Below are positions 1 to 6,640 of a stretch of DNA of 7,810 bases, piece after piece. The position numbers and the translations under genes were made by a program. The notes below the pieces were generated by a model. It ran no database searches. It saw only the letters and a list, made by a program, of their open reading frames with translations, and was not told the DNA's origin. The stretch's first letter is position 1; every line of letters begins with the position of its first letter. This DNA comes from Prolixibacteraceae bacterium (GTDB lineage: Bacteria; Bacteroidota; Bacteroidia; Bacteroidales; Prolixibacteraceae): positions 1-7,810 of the forward strand of contig JAFGGF010000400.1 of assembly GCA_016930735.1 (NCBI GenBank), written 5' to 3'.

Positions 1-1376
1 ACAGCATTTGTTTCCTGTTTTAAAAGGATACTCAGGTAATTAAAATCAAAACTATCGAAAAAGTTTTCCATTTTCAGCGAAACAGTATAAACAGTTTCAA
101 CTCCTTTTTTAAGAGGTGATACCGGCTTTTTCTGAGGTGTAAACATGGCTTCCTGAAGTTCTTCTTCAGTAAGGATTTCAGGGTTGTACAATACTTTAAC
201 CTGGTGATGTTTTACAAAGGTTGCAACACCATAAACTCCGTCTACTTTTTTCATTTGGTTGGCAAAAGCCATTGAACTTCCGTAACATTTGATATTCTGA
301 AGGCCGGATTGTGAATATTCTACAGAGTTTTCCATCTCTTCCGGTTCTCCCCACCGCAGGTTTATTGTTGGTATTTCCCAAACCGAGCCCAGTGTTATTG
401 CAATTATCACCAGGGCAATAGCCATAAATACCGGTGACCGTTTTAAACTTTTTTTCTTATTTATTGTAAGTGTGTTTTTCTCCGGGCAAACCAGCAGGCA
501 ATCGCCACACAAATTACAGTCAACATGTTTAACTGTTTCAAGGCTTGCTACATCAATTGCCTGCGGGCATTTTTTTGAACATAGCTGGCATGACGTGCAG
601 GTATCCGTATTCCGGGTGATCTTAGCAACAGGGAAAATCCGGCTTTTCTGACCTATAAGTTCAATGATAAAAGCACCTGAACAGGCAATGGCAAGAGGCC
701 ATACATAACTGATATAAACATTAAATTGCAGGAGGATCAGGTAAATACCTAAAACTCCAATAAAAAACAATGAGAATTTAAAAAGGTTAGATATGGCACC
801 AAGCGGGCAAAGGTATTTACACCAGAACAGCCTGATAAATATGGATCCGAAAATTACAACAACAATTGCAATTACAGCGTAAAGCAGGACAACATCGGCA
901 CCAAAACCAGTAACTGAACCAAAATAAGGATCGAATTTTTTACAGAACAATTCATTCGATTGCAGGGTGAAAAAAAGTGTAATAAATAGCAGGATATATT
1001 TTAACGAACGTAAAATTTTATCAGCTATCCCCTTAATTGTAAACCTTACTTTTAGTTTATCCCCTAGTTTTCCGAGCCATTCACTGATTGTCCCGACAGG
1101 ACAGATATAGGAGCAGAAAAGTTTGCTGAAAAGCAAAATGCCTGCAAAAAGTAAAAGTCCTGATACAATTTGTGCACTTGTCATTGTACACGATAAGGCT
1201 CCGCTTAAGAAATAACTACCAAGTGCCTGCAACCCGCCAAACGGGCAATATGCTTCAAAATCAGGAGTGCCGGTAATAATTAACCCGGGAATAAAAATCA
1301 ATATTAAAATAACAATTACAACAATCCACTGAACCGTAAGACGCGGCCAGTTGACCCTTTTGGTTTTAAGTTTCAT
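1..1376 (-). CDS. NapH/NosR-type membrane polyferredoxin with HMA-like C-terminal domain (3' end outside window)
   Basis: The frame is open from an ATG at 1376 to the left edge, giving 458 complete codons with no stop, so the gene is partial. Hydrophobic segments at about 14-36, 66-84, 124-140, 161-183, 203-220, 226-241 and 315-331 suggest a multi-span inner-membrane protein. Cysteine motifs typical of the NapH/NosR/CcoG-like family are visible: YCPFGG (C44), CSYICPVG (C88, C92) and CKYLCPLG (C186, C190). Two [4Fe-4S] ferredoxin motifs follow: CTSCQLCSKKCP (260-271) and CNLCGDCLLVCP (287-298). After the last span, residues about 360-412 resemble an HMA (heavy-metal-associated) fold, but the usual CxxC is replaced by KCYGS with a single Cys (C364). 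The family moves electrons across or along the membrane; the partner here is unknown. It is the last visible gene of a sigma/CnrX-like operon, after a 109-base gap holding an inverted repeat. The polyferredoxin call is firm; the HMA call is moderate. Confidence 0.88.
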   Translation of the reverse strand, partial: MKLKTKRVNWPRLTVQWIVVIVILILIFIPGLIITGTPDFEAYCPFGGLQALGSYFLSGALSCTMTSAQIVSGLLLFAGILLFSKLFCSYICPVGTISEWLGKLGDKLKVRFTIKGIADKILRSLKYILLFITLFFTLQSNELFCKKFDPYFGSVTGFGADVVLLYAVIAIVVVIFGSIFIRLFWCKYLCPLGAISNLFKFSLFFIGVLGIYLILLQFNVYISYVWPLAIACSGAFIIELIGQKSRIFPVAKITRNTDTCTSCQLCSKKCPQAIDVASLETVKHVDCNLCGDCLLVCPEKNTLTINKKKSLKRSPVFMAIALVIIAITLGSVWEIPTINLRWGEPEEMENSVEYSQSGLQNIKCYGSSMAFANQMKKVDGVYGVATFVKHHQVKVLYNPEILTEEELQEAMFTPQKKPVSPLKKGVETVYTVSLKMENFFDSFDFNYLSILLKQETNA

Positions 1377-1389
1377 AAATCCGGTTTTA

Positions 1390-1409
1390 ATTTAAACCTC
1401 AGTTTAAAT
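1390..1409 (-). promoter_or_regulatory. Inverted repeat in the leader of the polyferredoxin gene
   Basis: ATTTAAAC, a 4-base spacer, then GTTTAAAT: a perfect 8-base inverted repeat ending 13 bases upstream of the ATG at 1376. On the coding strand the spacer reads TGAG and runs into a GAGG that lies about 20 bases from the ATG, too far for a normal ribosome site. It could be an operator or a leader hairpin. The arms are AT-rich, so chance is possible. Confidence 0.35.
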
Positions 1410-1485
1410 GTTTTCTAAAATATTAATATTATCTTATTCAGACTGTTTACGAATTGTGGTTTGATTATTATTTAACAATCCTTTA

Positions 1486-1872
1486 TTACAGCCTTCCGAA
1501 TGTATAATCATCAGAGAGGTAATGTTCGTTGCGTAATTCAATAAGAGCCTTATCTTCACGCGATTTTTTTTGCCTGAATGTGTTGACATCAGCATTTTTA
1601 CCCAACAATATCCCGATAAATATCCCGGCAGCCAATACAGCTGCAATCTGAAGATATTTTAATGCATCGAACCCGGATGGTTTGTCAATTTTAACAGATT
1701 CCTTCCTTTGCATAACTTTCTCAATTAAGCCATCGGGTAAATCAGCATCAATATCGATTACAGCCAGTATTTTTTCAACATAGATGTCGTAACCGGCGTC
1801 CCGGAAATTATCCGGATGACTTTCATTTCCTCGCGGAAAAGCCATATTTCCTTTCTGATTATTATCCATCAT
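1486..1872 (-). CDS. Small single-span membrane protein, possible CnrY-like anti-sigma factor
   Basis: The protein has 128 residues. I do not recognise a named family. An acidic, soluble N-terminal part (1-70) includes a DxxLPDGLIEKVMQRK segment (43-57) of the kind seen before the membrane span in small Bacteroidota membrane proteins. One hydrophobic span follows at about 72-91 and then a charged 37-residue tail rich in Lys, Arg, Glu and Asp. There is no signal peptide and no Cys. Two adjacent ATGs (1872 and 1869) could serve as start; the first is used here. It lies 43 bases after the CnrX-like sensor gene and two genes after the ECF sigma gene. By position and architecture (cytoplasmic N-terminus plus one span) it could hold the sigma factor at the membrane, as CnrY does for CnrH. 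That role is inference from context; charge around the span does not settle topology. Confidence 0.72.
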   Translation of the reverse strand: MMDNNQKGNMAFPRGNESHPDNFRDAGYDIYVEKILAVIDIDADLPDGLIEKVMQRKESVKIDKPSGFDALKYLQIAAVLAAGIFIGILLGKNADVNTFRQKKSREDKALIELRNEHYLSDDYTFGRL

Positions 1873-1915
1873 TGTAGTTTAAGACGAAAATAAAATTAAA
1901 ATCTGGCGCAGTTTT

Positions 1916-2419
1916 TTATTTTTCTAATTGATTTCTTCTGGAACAGTTGGTTTTATTACAGTACTGGCAATTATCACCAACCTCCATCATTTCAATTAAC
2001 AGATTGTCTAACAGTTCTTTCTGCTCGTCATTGCAGATACTTTTTATATTCTGGAAATGTTTAACCGTTTGCCTTTTTATTAACCTGTGATAACGGCCTA
2101 TCTTTTCAAGTGTAGCTTTTATTTGCTCATCAGTTGCTTCTTCTGATGAAAGAAGTTTAACCAATTCGAAGTTGGCCTCGCATTCAATATCAATTAATAA
2201 CTGATAATTCCTGAAAACTTCCTGGTCCATTTCCAGTATCTGGTTATATTGTTCCTCCGTAAGTTTTAACCTGTCTCTGAGGAATTCGTCTGAACTATAC
2301 TGGTCGCTAAGGTCGTTTGTTTGTTCCTTATTCATAAAAAGGAATGCTGATAACGCTGATATATTGATTACCAGTAAGAATATATTCAGCCATTTATAAG
2401 TATTTTGCCTGTTAGTCAT
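1916..2419 (-). CDS. Membrane-anchored LTxxQ/CnrX-like periplasmic metal-sensor protein
   Basis: The protein has 167 residues. A short basic N-terminus is followed by one membrane span (about 10-29) with no evident cleavage site, so the rest is probably periplasmic and anchored. The body is strongly helical and carries the LTxxQ pattern (LKLTEEQYNQI, 51-61) of the Spy/CpxP/CnrX group, with the later helix RYHRLIKRQTVKHFQNI (109-125) and a second turn motif DEQKELL (131-137). Candidate metal ligands are H111, H121, C80 and C129. The last 20 residues add a C-x2-C-x4-C cluster (C151, C154, C159), which I do not know as a normal part of CnrX or Spy. CnrX-type proteins sense Ni/Co in the periplasm and signal through a single-span anti-sigma factor. 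Here the gene starts only 5 bases after the sigma gene, which implies translational coupling and a joint role. The metal or signal cannot be read from the sequence. Confidence 0.75.
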   Translation of the reverse strand: MTNRQNTYKWLNIFLLVINISALSAFLFMNKEQTNDLSDQYSSDEFLRDRLKLTEEQYNQILEMDQEVFRNYQLLIDIECEANFELVKLLSSEEATDEQIKATLEKIGRYHRLIKRQTVKHFQNIKSICNDEQKELLDNLLIEMMEVGDNCQYCNKTNCSRRNQLEK

Positions 2420-2424
2420 AATCT

Positions 2425-2991
2425 TCAGGAATTATGTTTCAAATATGTTTTTAGTTTCTTCTTCAGGTTCATTTTTGCACGGTACATCAATGATTCAATC
2501 GATGTAGGAGAGAGGTTCATTTGATTGCATATTTCTTTTTGTGAAAAACCTTCAAATTTGTGCATTAGCAGTACTTTCTTCTGGTTTTCCGGAAGTTCAT
2601 CGATAAAACGGAAAAGCATAATTTCCGCTTCCTGTTGCTCAATTAGTTTCGATGGAGTGTTCCGTTCTATTAATTTATTTTCGTTTTTTATTGAATGGAA
2701 CTCGTCAGGTTCATTTTGCGCCTTTGCCGGATTCTTTTTCCGTAAAAAACTTATGGATTTATTATAGGTAATTTTATAAATCCACATTGTCAGGTCTTCA
2801 TCGTTTTTTATAAACTGGCATGACCTGAAAACTTCAAGGAATACTTCCTGAAATATATCTTCAGCATCTGCCTGGTTTTTAATTAACCTGAAAGCTGTAC
2901 TATAAACAAGTTTCTGATATTTTTCGGTTAAAGATCGAAATGCGAGGTTATTATTTTTCAGTATTTCTTTAATAAGCTGCCTGTCGTTCAT
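2425..2991 (-). CDS. ECF-type RNA polymerase sigma factor (sigma-70 family)
   Basis: The protein has 188 residues, normal for an ECF sigma factor. Region 2 spans about 10-86: DAEDIFQEVFLEVF (42-55) is the region 2.2 core-binding helix, and the WIYKITYNKSISFLR stretch (70-84) covers regions 2.3-2.4. A variable acidic/basic linker (87-118) leads to region 4 (about 122-181). LPENQKKVLLMHKFEGFSQK (133-152) and the helix-turn-helix around ICNQMNLSPTSIESLMYRAK (154-173) would read the -35 element. The start ATG at 2991 has an AGG four bases upstream on the coding strand. The gene follows the lipoprotein-like gene by 21 bases and precedes the sensor gene by 5, so all three are probably co-transcribed. 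It likely directs its own operon when released from an anti-sigma factor; no such factor with a classical zinc-binding domain is present in the window. Confidence 0.93.
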   Translation of the reverse strand: MNDRQLIKEILKNNNLAFRSLTEKYQKLVYSTAFRLIKNQADAEDIFQEVFLEVFRSCQFIKNDEDLTMWIYKITYNKSISFLRKKNPAKAQNEPDEFHSIKNENKLIERNTPSKLIEQQEAEIMLFRFIDELPENQKKVLLMHKFEGFSQKEICNQMNLSPTSIESLMYRAKMNLKKKLKTYLKHNS

Positions 2992-3012
2992 TAACCTGTT
3001 TGGTTTCGCCTG

Positions 3013-3441
3013 TTATCTTTTGTCCAGTTTGTTTTCTTTCAGGTAATTAACTGCCTCTTCCCTGGTTTTAAAAAGGTCCCCGTCCTTTTCGATCCATGTT
3101 TCTCCTTTTGCCAGCCCCATTTTTGAACAACCTTCAACTTCGGCAACACTTACCTTTTCCATAGCTTTCATTTTTACACCGTCTTCCTGGAATCGGATTA
3201 CTTTGGCTTTCACAGGTTTCCCGAATTGTGCAATTCCATTTGCATCAACCTGTACAACCAATCCGTAACAGATAACATCTTCCTTTACCCAATCACCAAG
3301 CCGTTCTTTTAGTTCAGGATTAAGTTTAATTTGTTCTTCAACATATGTGTAACTGGCAATTTCCAATGATCTGTCTTTATTCGAACAATTCCAGGAAACA
3401 ATTAAAACTATTACCAATAACGAACTAATTCTTATTTTCAT
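3013..3441 (-). CDS. Small exported, possibly lipoprotein, unknown function; first gene of the sigma operon
   Basis: The protein has 142 residues from the ATG at 3441. The frame stays open to a TTG at 3519, but that extension would put a Cys- and Phe-rich stretch before the export signal and overlaps a -7 promoter match, so the ATG is preferred. Residues 1-18 form a signal sequence (basic MKIR, then a hydrophobic core) ending in SWNC, an atypical lipobox with C19 as the possible lipidated Cys. The mature part is about 120 residues, with Cys at 58 (VICYG) and 105 (VEGCSKMG) that might pair or bind a ligand. Its C-terminal helix is TREEAVNYLKENKLDKR. I do not recognise the family. It lies 21 bases before the ECF sigma gene. 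A cell-envelope role linked to the same stress signal is plausible but unproven. Confidence 0.72.
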   Translation of the reverse strand: MKIRISSLLVIVLIVSWNCSNKDRSLEIASYTYVEEQIKLNPELKERLGDWVKEDVICYGLVVQVDANGIAQFGKPVKAKVIRFQEDGVKMKAMEKVSVAEVEGCSKMGLAKGETWIEKDGDLFKTREEAVNYLKENKLDKR

Positions 3442-3735
3442 TTTTTGATTCTTTATAATGGCAATAAAACCATTCTGTTTATAAAAGCAAAGGGGAAAGG
3501 TTCTGCAATTGACGCTCAAATGTAATAATTATTTAAATTAAAATGATTGCTTTTACATTCTAAAGTCATATTATTTAATATAGAATTTCATTTGTAATTT
3601 ATTAAAATTCAATCTATTTGTGTTATATGAACACGGTTGAAATTTTAAATTCTGTTTTAATTTAAATTGTTTCTAAGATATTTGGTCTTATAATTTTTGT
3701 TTATTTGAATATGCTAACCTAATATTATTTGAAGA
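3442..3735. other. AT-rich divergent intergenic region
   Basis: This 294-base region lies between the start of the minus-strand sigma operon and the start of the plus-strand glycosidase gene. It is strongly AT-rich. It holds a perfect TAnnTTTG match for the minus strand at 3517-3524. For the plus strand I found no perfect TAnnTTTG; the nearest is TAATTTTTG at 3691-3699, with one extra spacer base. Imperfect AT inverted repeats occur at 3639-3673 (AATTTTAAATT facing AATTTAAATT). No gene or RNA is seen in it. Confidence 0.6.
3517..3524 (-). promoter_or_regulatory. Candidate Bacteroidota -7 element for the sigma operon
   Basis: The minus strand reads TACATTTG, a perfect match to the TAnnTTTG consensus recognised by the Bacteroidota primary sigma factor. 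Transcription would start near 3511, leaving a leader of about 70 bases before the ATG at 3441. No clear TTG-type -33 element is present at the expected distance, so the call is tentative. Confidence 0.4.
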
Positions 3736-6573
3736 ATGAAAAAGAATCTGGTTTTTATTATCCTCTTACAAATGTTTTTTTTGAATTCCCGGGCACAGGC
3801 GCCTACTCAGGGATTTTTCCTGGACGGCTGGGCTCAGAAAGATGCAGTTACACCACAATATATAATAAAGGAAAAACCGGTTGGTGAAACCGGAGTTTTC
3901 ATAAATATAAATGCATTGGATACTGTTTCGAAAATTTCTCCGTATCTGTTTGGCAACAATGCAAATACCTATTCCACTGTAATGTATAATAATCCAACAC
4001 TTGTGCAGCACCTGAAAGATATGAATCCCCATGTTTTAAGGTATCCGGGAGGTAATTTATCAAATGTTTTTTTCTGGGACCTTGAAGCCAATCAAAGGCC
4101 GGATGATATGCCTCAGTATGTTATTGATGAACACGGGCTTTGGGAAGGAAGGGATCCTGCTACATGGACCATGTCGGTTGATAATTATTACCGATTCCTG
4201 GATTCGGTTAATTGTGAAGGGATTATTTGTGTGAATTATGCTTATGCACGTTACGGAACGAGTGAGGACCCGGTAGCAAAAGCAGCCCATTATGCTGCCG
4301 ACTGGGTGCGTTACGACAACGGCCGTACCAGGTATTGGGAAATCGGAAATGAAAATTTCGGAAACTGGCAGTCGGGTTATAAAATTAATACATCATTAAA
4401 TAAAGACGGGCAACCGGAATATATAAACGGCCGGATATACGGGCAACATTGCCGGGTTTTTATTGATTCGATGAAAGCTGCTGCTACAGAGACAGGCCAT
4501 CCGATTTATATCGGAGTACAGGCATGGGAAAGTGAAACATCATGGGATTCGATCCAAACCGACTGGAATGAATTAATGATGCCTGAAATCAGCGACCTTG
4601 CTGACTTTTATATTGTTCATAATTATTATACTCCCTATGACGAAAATTCCGATGCCCAAACAATTCTGAACACATTTGAAAGATCGGAAGAATTCAAAAA
4701 TTCTGTTAATGCTGACCTGGCTGAAGCAGGTTTTGGTCCGGCACCGATTGCCCTTACAGAATACAACATTTTTGCTGTTGGCTCAAAACAAATGGTGTCC
4801 CATATAAATGGAATTCATTCTGTACTTGTTACAGGAAAACTGATGGAAGATGAATACGGCCTGGCAACTCGGTGGGATCTGGCAAATGGCTGGAGTGATG
4901 GAAATGACCATGGTACTTTTTCAAGAGGCGAGCCGGGAGTTAATGACTTTGAGCCTCACCCGGTTTACTATTACCTGACTTTTATGCAACGTTATTCCGG
5001 CGATATACTGGTTGGCTCTGAAAGTGGAGATGAAAATATAATAAGTTTTGCTTCATCCTTTAACAATGGGCCGCTTGGTATTATTGTAGTGAATAAAGGA
5101 AATCAGAAACAAACTGTAAGCATTAATACTGAAAATTTTTCTGCAGGTGAAAAATATTACTGGTACACGCTGGAAGGAGGCGACCTGGAAGGTGAATTCT
5201 CAAGGCAGGTTGCAATAAACGGGCATAAATCTGATAGGGTAGCCGGTGGGCCTTCAGATTATAATAGTATCGAAGCATTTGCTGCTGAAACCAATGGGGG
5301 TATTTCACTCGAAGCTGAGCCTTATTCTGTTCATTATTTATTGGTCGAAGGTATGGCTGAGCCAGAAACTTCAAAATATACAGTAAGTATTCATGTTGAT
5401 GGAGAAGGCATATACCAGGAAACATACCCTTTGGCAAATGCTACAGTTGCTATCGGCAGTAATACTTATCAAACCGATAGCCTTGGAAATGTTACTATTG
5501 ATGTACAGGTAGGTACACATAACCTGATTGTCAGGAAAACAGGATATAAGGCATTAAGTGAAGAAATTACAATAGATGCGTCATCCTCTTTAACATATAC
5601 TTTACAGGTTGAATCGTATCAGGTTGAGTTTGTAGTCAAAGACATAAATTCCCAACAAAATATTGAAAACTGCAGGATTACTGCCGGTGGTGAAACAAAA
5701 TACACTGATTCAAACGGCGAAGTTATTTTTGAAAACCTGCCTTCCGGTTTCAGCATTGAATTTTTCAAAGAACATTACAATTTATCAAGTGGTATTGATT
5801 TTAGTATTTCCGGCGATACTGTGTTAACACTTTTCGTTGAAAAGATAAATTACCTGGTTGAATTCCAGATTAAGGATATTTTTGTCGGATCGGGTATTTG
5901 GGGAGTCTGGATCAAAGTGGGGCAGGACAGTGTTTCAACTAATTTTCAAGGCAGTGCATACAGGGAGCTTACTTTTGGCGAGTATAAAGTTACCATCAGA
6001 AATTCTTCATACAATAAAATTAATACCACTGTTATTGTTTCTTCCGATACAACATTCACATACTTTTTAAAACCGTTATATGCCGATATAAAGTTCAGGT
6101 TAAAAAACGGTACTACTCCTGTGAATAATGCGAAAATCAGTATCAAAAACGACACACTGATAAGCAGTTCAACAGGAATAGCAACCTTCAGGGATATGCA
6201 TACTGATTCAATTTATTCGTATTCAATTGTAAAAGACGGGTATAATAAAATTGAAGATGAATTGTACCTGAGAAGGGACACAACTCTCGATATTCAGCTT
6301 GTAAGTACATTTATTAATGAAAATTCTCTTGGAAATGTTAAGATTTGGCCCAATCCTGCAAATTCAGAAATAAACATTTCAGGGCTGCCACCGGGAAGCA
6401 ATTTTTCAGGATCAATTATTGACATGAAGGGTAGGGAAATTAAGAAGTTTACTAACTCAACTGAAGTTAGATCGGCAATAAATGTTGAAAAACTGAAGAA
6501 AGGGACCTATTTGATCCGGTTATTATCAGGTGAATTTGAGTTTGAGTTTGAAGGGATCTTTATTAAAGAATAA
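3736..6573 (+). CDS. Secreted clan GH-A glycoside hydrolase (alpha-L-arabinofuranosidase-like) with four tandem Ig-like repeats and T9SS sorting domain
   Basis: The protein has 945 residues. A signal peptide covers about 1-21 (MKKN, hydrophobic core, SRAQA). The catalytic TIM barrel covers about 54-420. It has the LRYPGGN motif (101-107), WEIGNENFGNW (201-211) with E206 as probable acid/base, IVHNYY (293-298), and LTEYN (340-344) with E342 as probable nucleophile. This set is typical of retaining GH51/GH39/GH30-like enzymes; GH51-type arabinofuranosidase fits best, but substrate and family are not certain. A beta-sandwich (about 425-537, ending PYSVHYLLVEG) completes the enzyme module. Four repeats of about 78 residues follow (about 546-625, 626-704, 705-780, 781-858), like carboxypeptidase-regulatory/PEGA beta-sandwiches. 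The T9SS type A sorting domain (about 862-945) has VKIWPNPANSEINI, DMKGREI and GTYLIRLLSGEF. The enzyme should reach the cell surface or medium and act on plant or algal polysaccharide. It stands alone, with no SusC/SusD genes nearby. Confidence 0.85.
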   Translation: MKKNLVFIILLQMFFLNSRAQAPTQGFFLDGWAQKDAVTPQYIIKEKPVGETGVFININALDTVSKISPYLFGNNANTYSTVMYNNPTLVQHLKDMNPHVLRYPGGNLSNVFFWDLEANQRPDDMPQYVIDEHGLWEGRDPATWTMSVDNYYRFLDSVNCEGIICVNYAYARYGTSEDPVAKAAHYAADWVRYDNGRTRYWEIGNENFGNWQSGYKINTSLNKDGQPEYINGRIYGQHCRVFIDSMKAAATETGHPIYIGVQAWESETSWDSIQTDWNELMMPEISDLADFYIVHNYYTPYDENSDAQTILNTFERSEEFKNSVNADLAEAGFGPAPIALTEYNIFAVGSKQMVSHINGIHSVLVTGKLMEDEYGLATRWDLANGWSDGNDHGTFSRGEPGVNDFEPHPVYYYLTFMQRYSGDILVGSESGDENIISFASSFNNGPLGIIVVNKGNQKQTVSINTENFSAGEKYYWYTLEGGDLEGEFSRQVAINGHKSDRVAGGPSDYNSIEAFAAETNGGISLEAEPYSVHYLLVEGMAEPETSKYTVSIHVDGEGIYQETYPLANATVAIGSNTYQTDSLGNVTIDVQVGTHNLIVRKTGYKALSEEITIDASSSLTYTLQVESYQVEFVVKDINSQQNIENCRITAGGETKYTDSNGEVIFENLPSGFSIEFFKEHYNLSSGIDFSISGDTVLTLFVEKINYLVEFQIKDIFVGSGIWGVWIKVGQDSVSTNFQGSAYRELTFGEYKVTIRNSSYNKINTTVIVSSDTTFTYFLKPLYADIKFRLKNGTTPVNNAKISIKNDTLISSSTGIATFRDMHTDSIYSYSIVKDGYNKIEDELYLRRDTTLDIQLVSTFINENSLGNVKIWPNPANSEINISGLPPGSNFSGSIIDMKGREIKKFTNSTEVRSAINVEKLKKGTYLIRLLSGEFEFEFEGIFIKE
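5371..6309 (+). repeat. Four tandem, diverged Ig/carboxypeptidase-regulatory-like protein repeats
   Basis: Within the glycosidase, residues about 546-858 hold four units of about 78 residues. Each begins with an alternating strand (YTVSIHVDG, YQVEFVVKD, YLVEFQIKD, YADIKFRLK) and has a central turn (TDSLGNVTI, TDSNGEVIF, TNFQGSAYREL, SSSTGIATF). A strand and GY/HY/SY motif follow (VRKTGY, FFKEHY, IRNSSY, VKDGY), and each ends near an SLTYTL- or DTTLDIQL-type strand. The units are diverged at the DNA level, so this is an old duplication. They probably serve as a stalk or as carbohydrate or surface contacts. Confidence 0.75.
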
Positions 6574-6596
6574 AACCTTGCGAAGAATAAGGGCAT

Positions 6597-6627
6597 AAAA
6601 AAACCGCAATTAAATTGCGGTTTTTTT
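6597..6627. terminator. Bidirectional intrinsic terminator between convergent genes
   Basis: Seven A, then CCGCAA, a 5-base TTAAA loop, TTGCGG, then seven T. The stem can extend through the A and T tracts, and the symmetry gives a U-tract on either strand. It lies 23 bases after the glycosidase stop and 13 bases beyond the tpiA stop, so it can end transcription of both genes. Confidence 0.9.
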
Positions 6628-6640
6628 ATTCAGTTTCCAA

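Noticed and set aside
196..381. Short minus-strand open frame inside the polyferredoxin gene
   Set aside because: It lies in another frame of a gene with clear cysteine motifs and shows no domain or sensible start context.
1419..1430. Palindrome AATATTAATATT in the gap before the polyferredoxin gene
   Set aside because: It consists only of A and T in a very AT-rich gap, so chance is the simplest explanation.
1434..1646. 70-codon minus-strand frame overlapping the small single-span protein gene
   Set aside because: It overlaps the better-supported 128-residue frame and its composition looks like a frame shadow.
2525..2767. Plus-strand frame of 80 codons opposite the sigma factor gene
   Set aside because: It is antisense to a well-supported gene, rich in Ser and Phe as expected from the complement of Lys/Glu-rich coding, with no family features.
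31..3051. Recurring CAGGTAATTAA near positions 33 and 3041
   Set aside because: Both copies lie inside coding sequence and encode the same NYL tripeptide on the minus strand, so this is codon-driven coincidence, not a repeat element.
3639..3673. Imperfect AT-only inverted repeat upstream of the glycosidase as an operator or terminator
   Set aside because: The arms contain bulges, have almost no GC pairs and sit in AT-rich DNA; it is noted only as part of the intergenic region.
5123..5437. 104-codon minus-strand frame opposite the glycosidase gene
   Set aside because: It is antisense to a continuous coding region with domain support on the other strand, and it has no recognisable motif.
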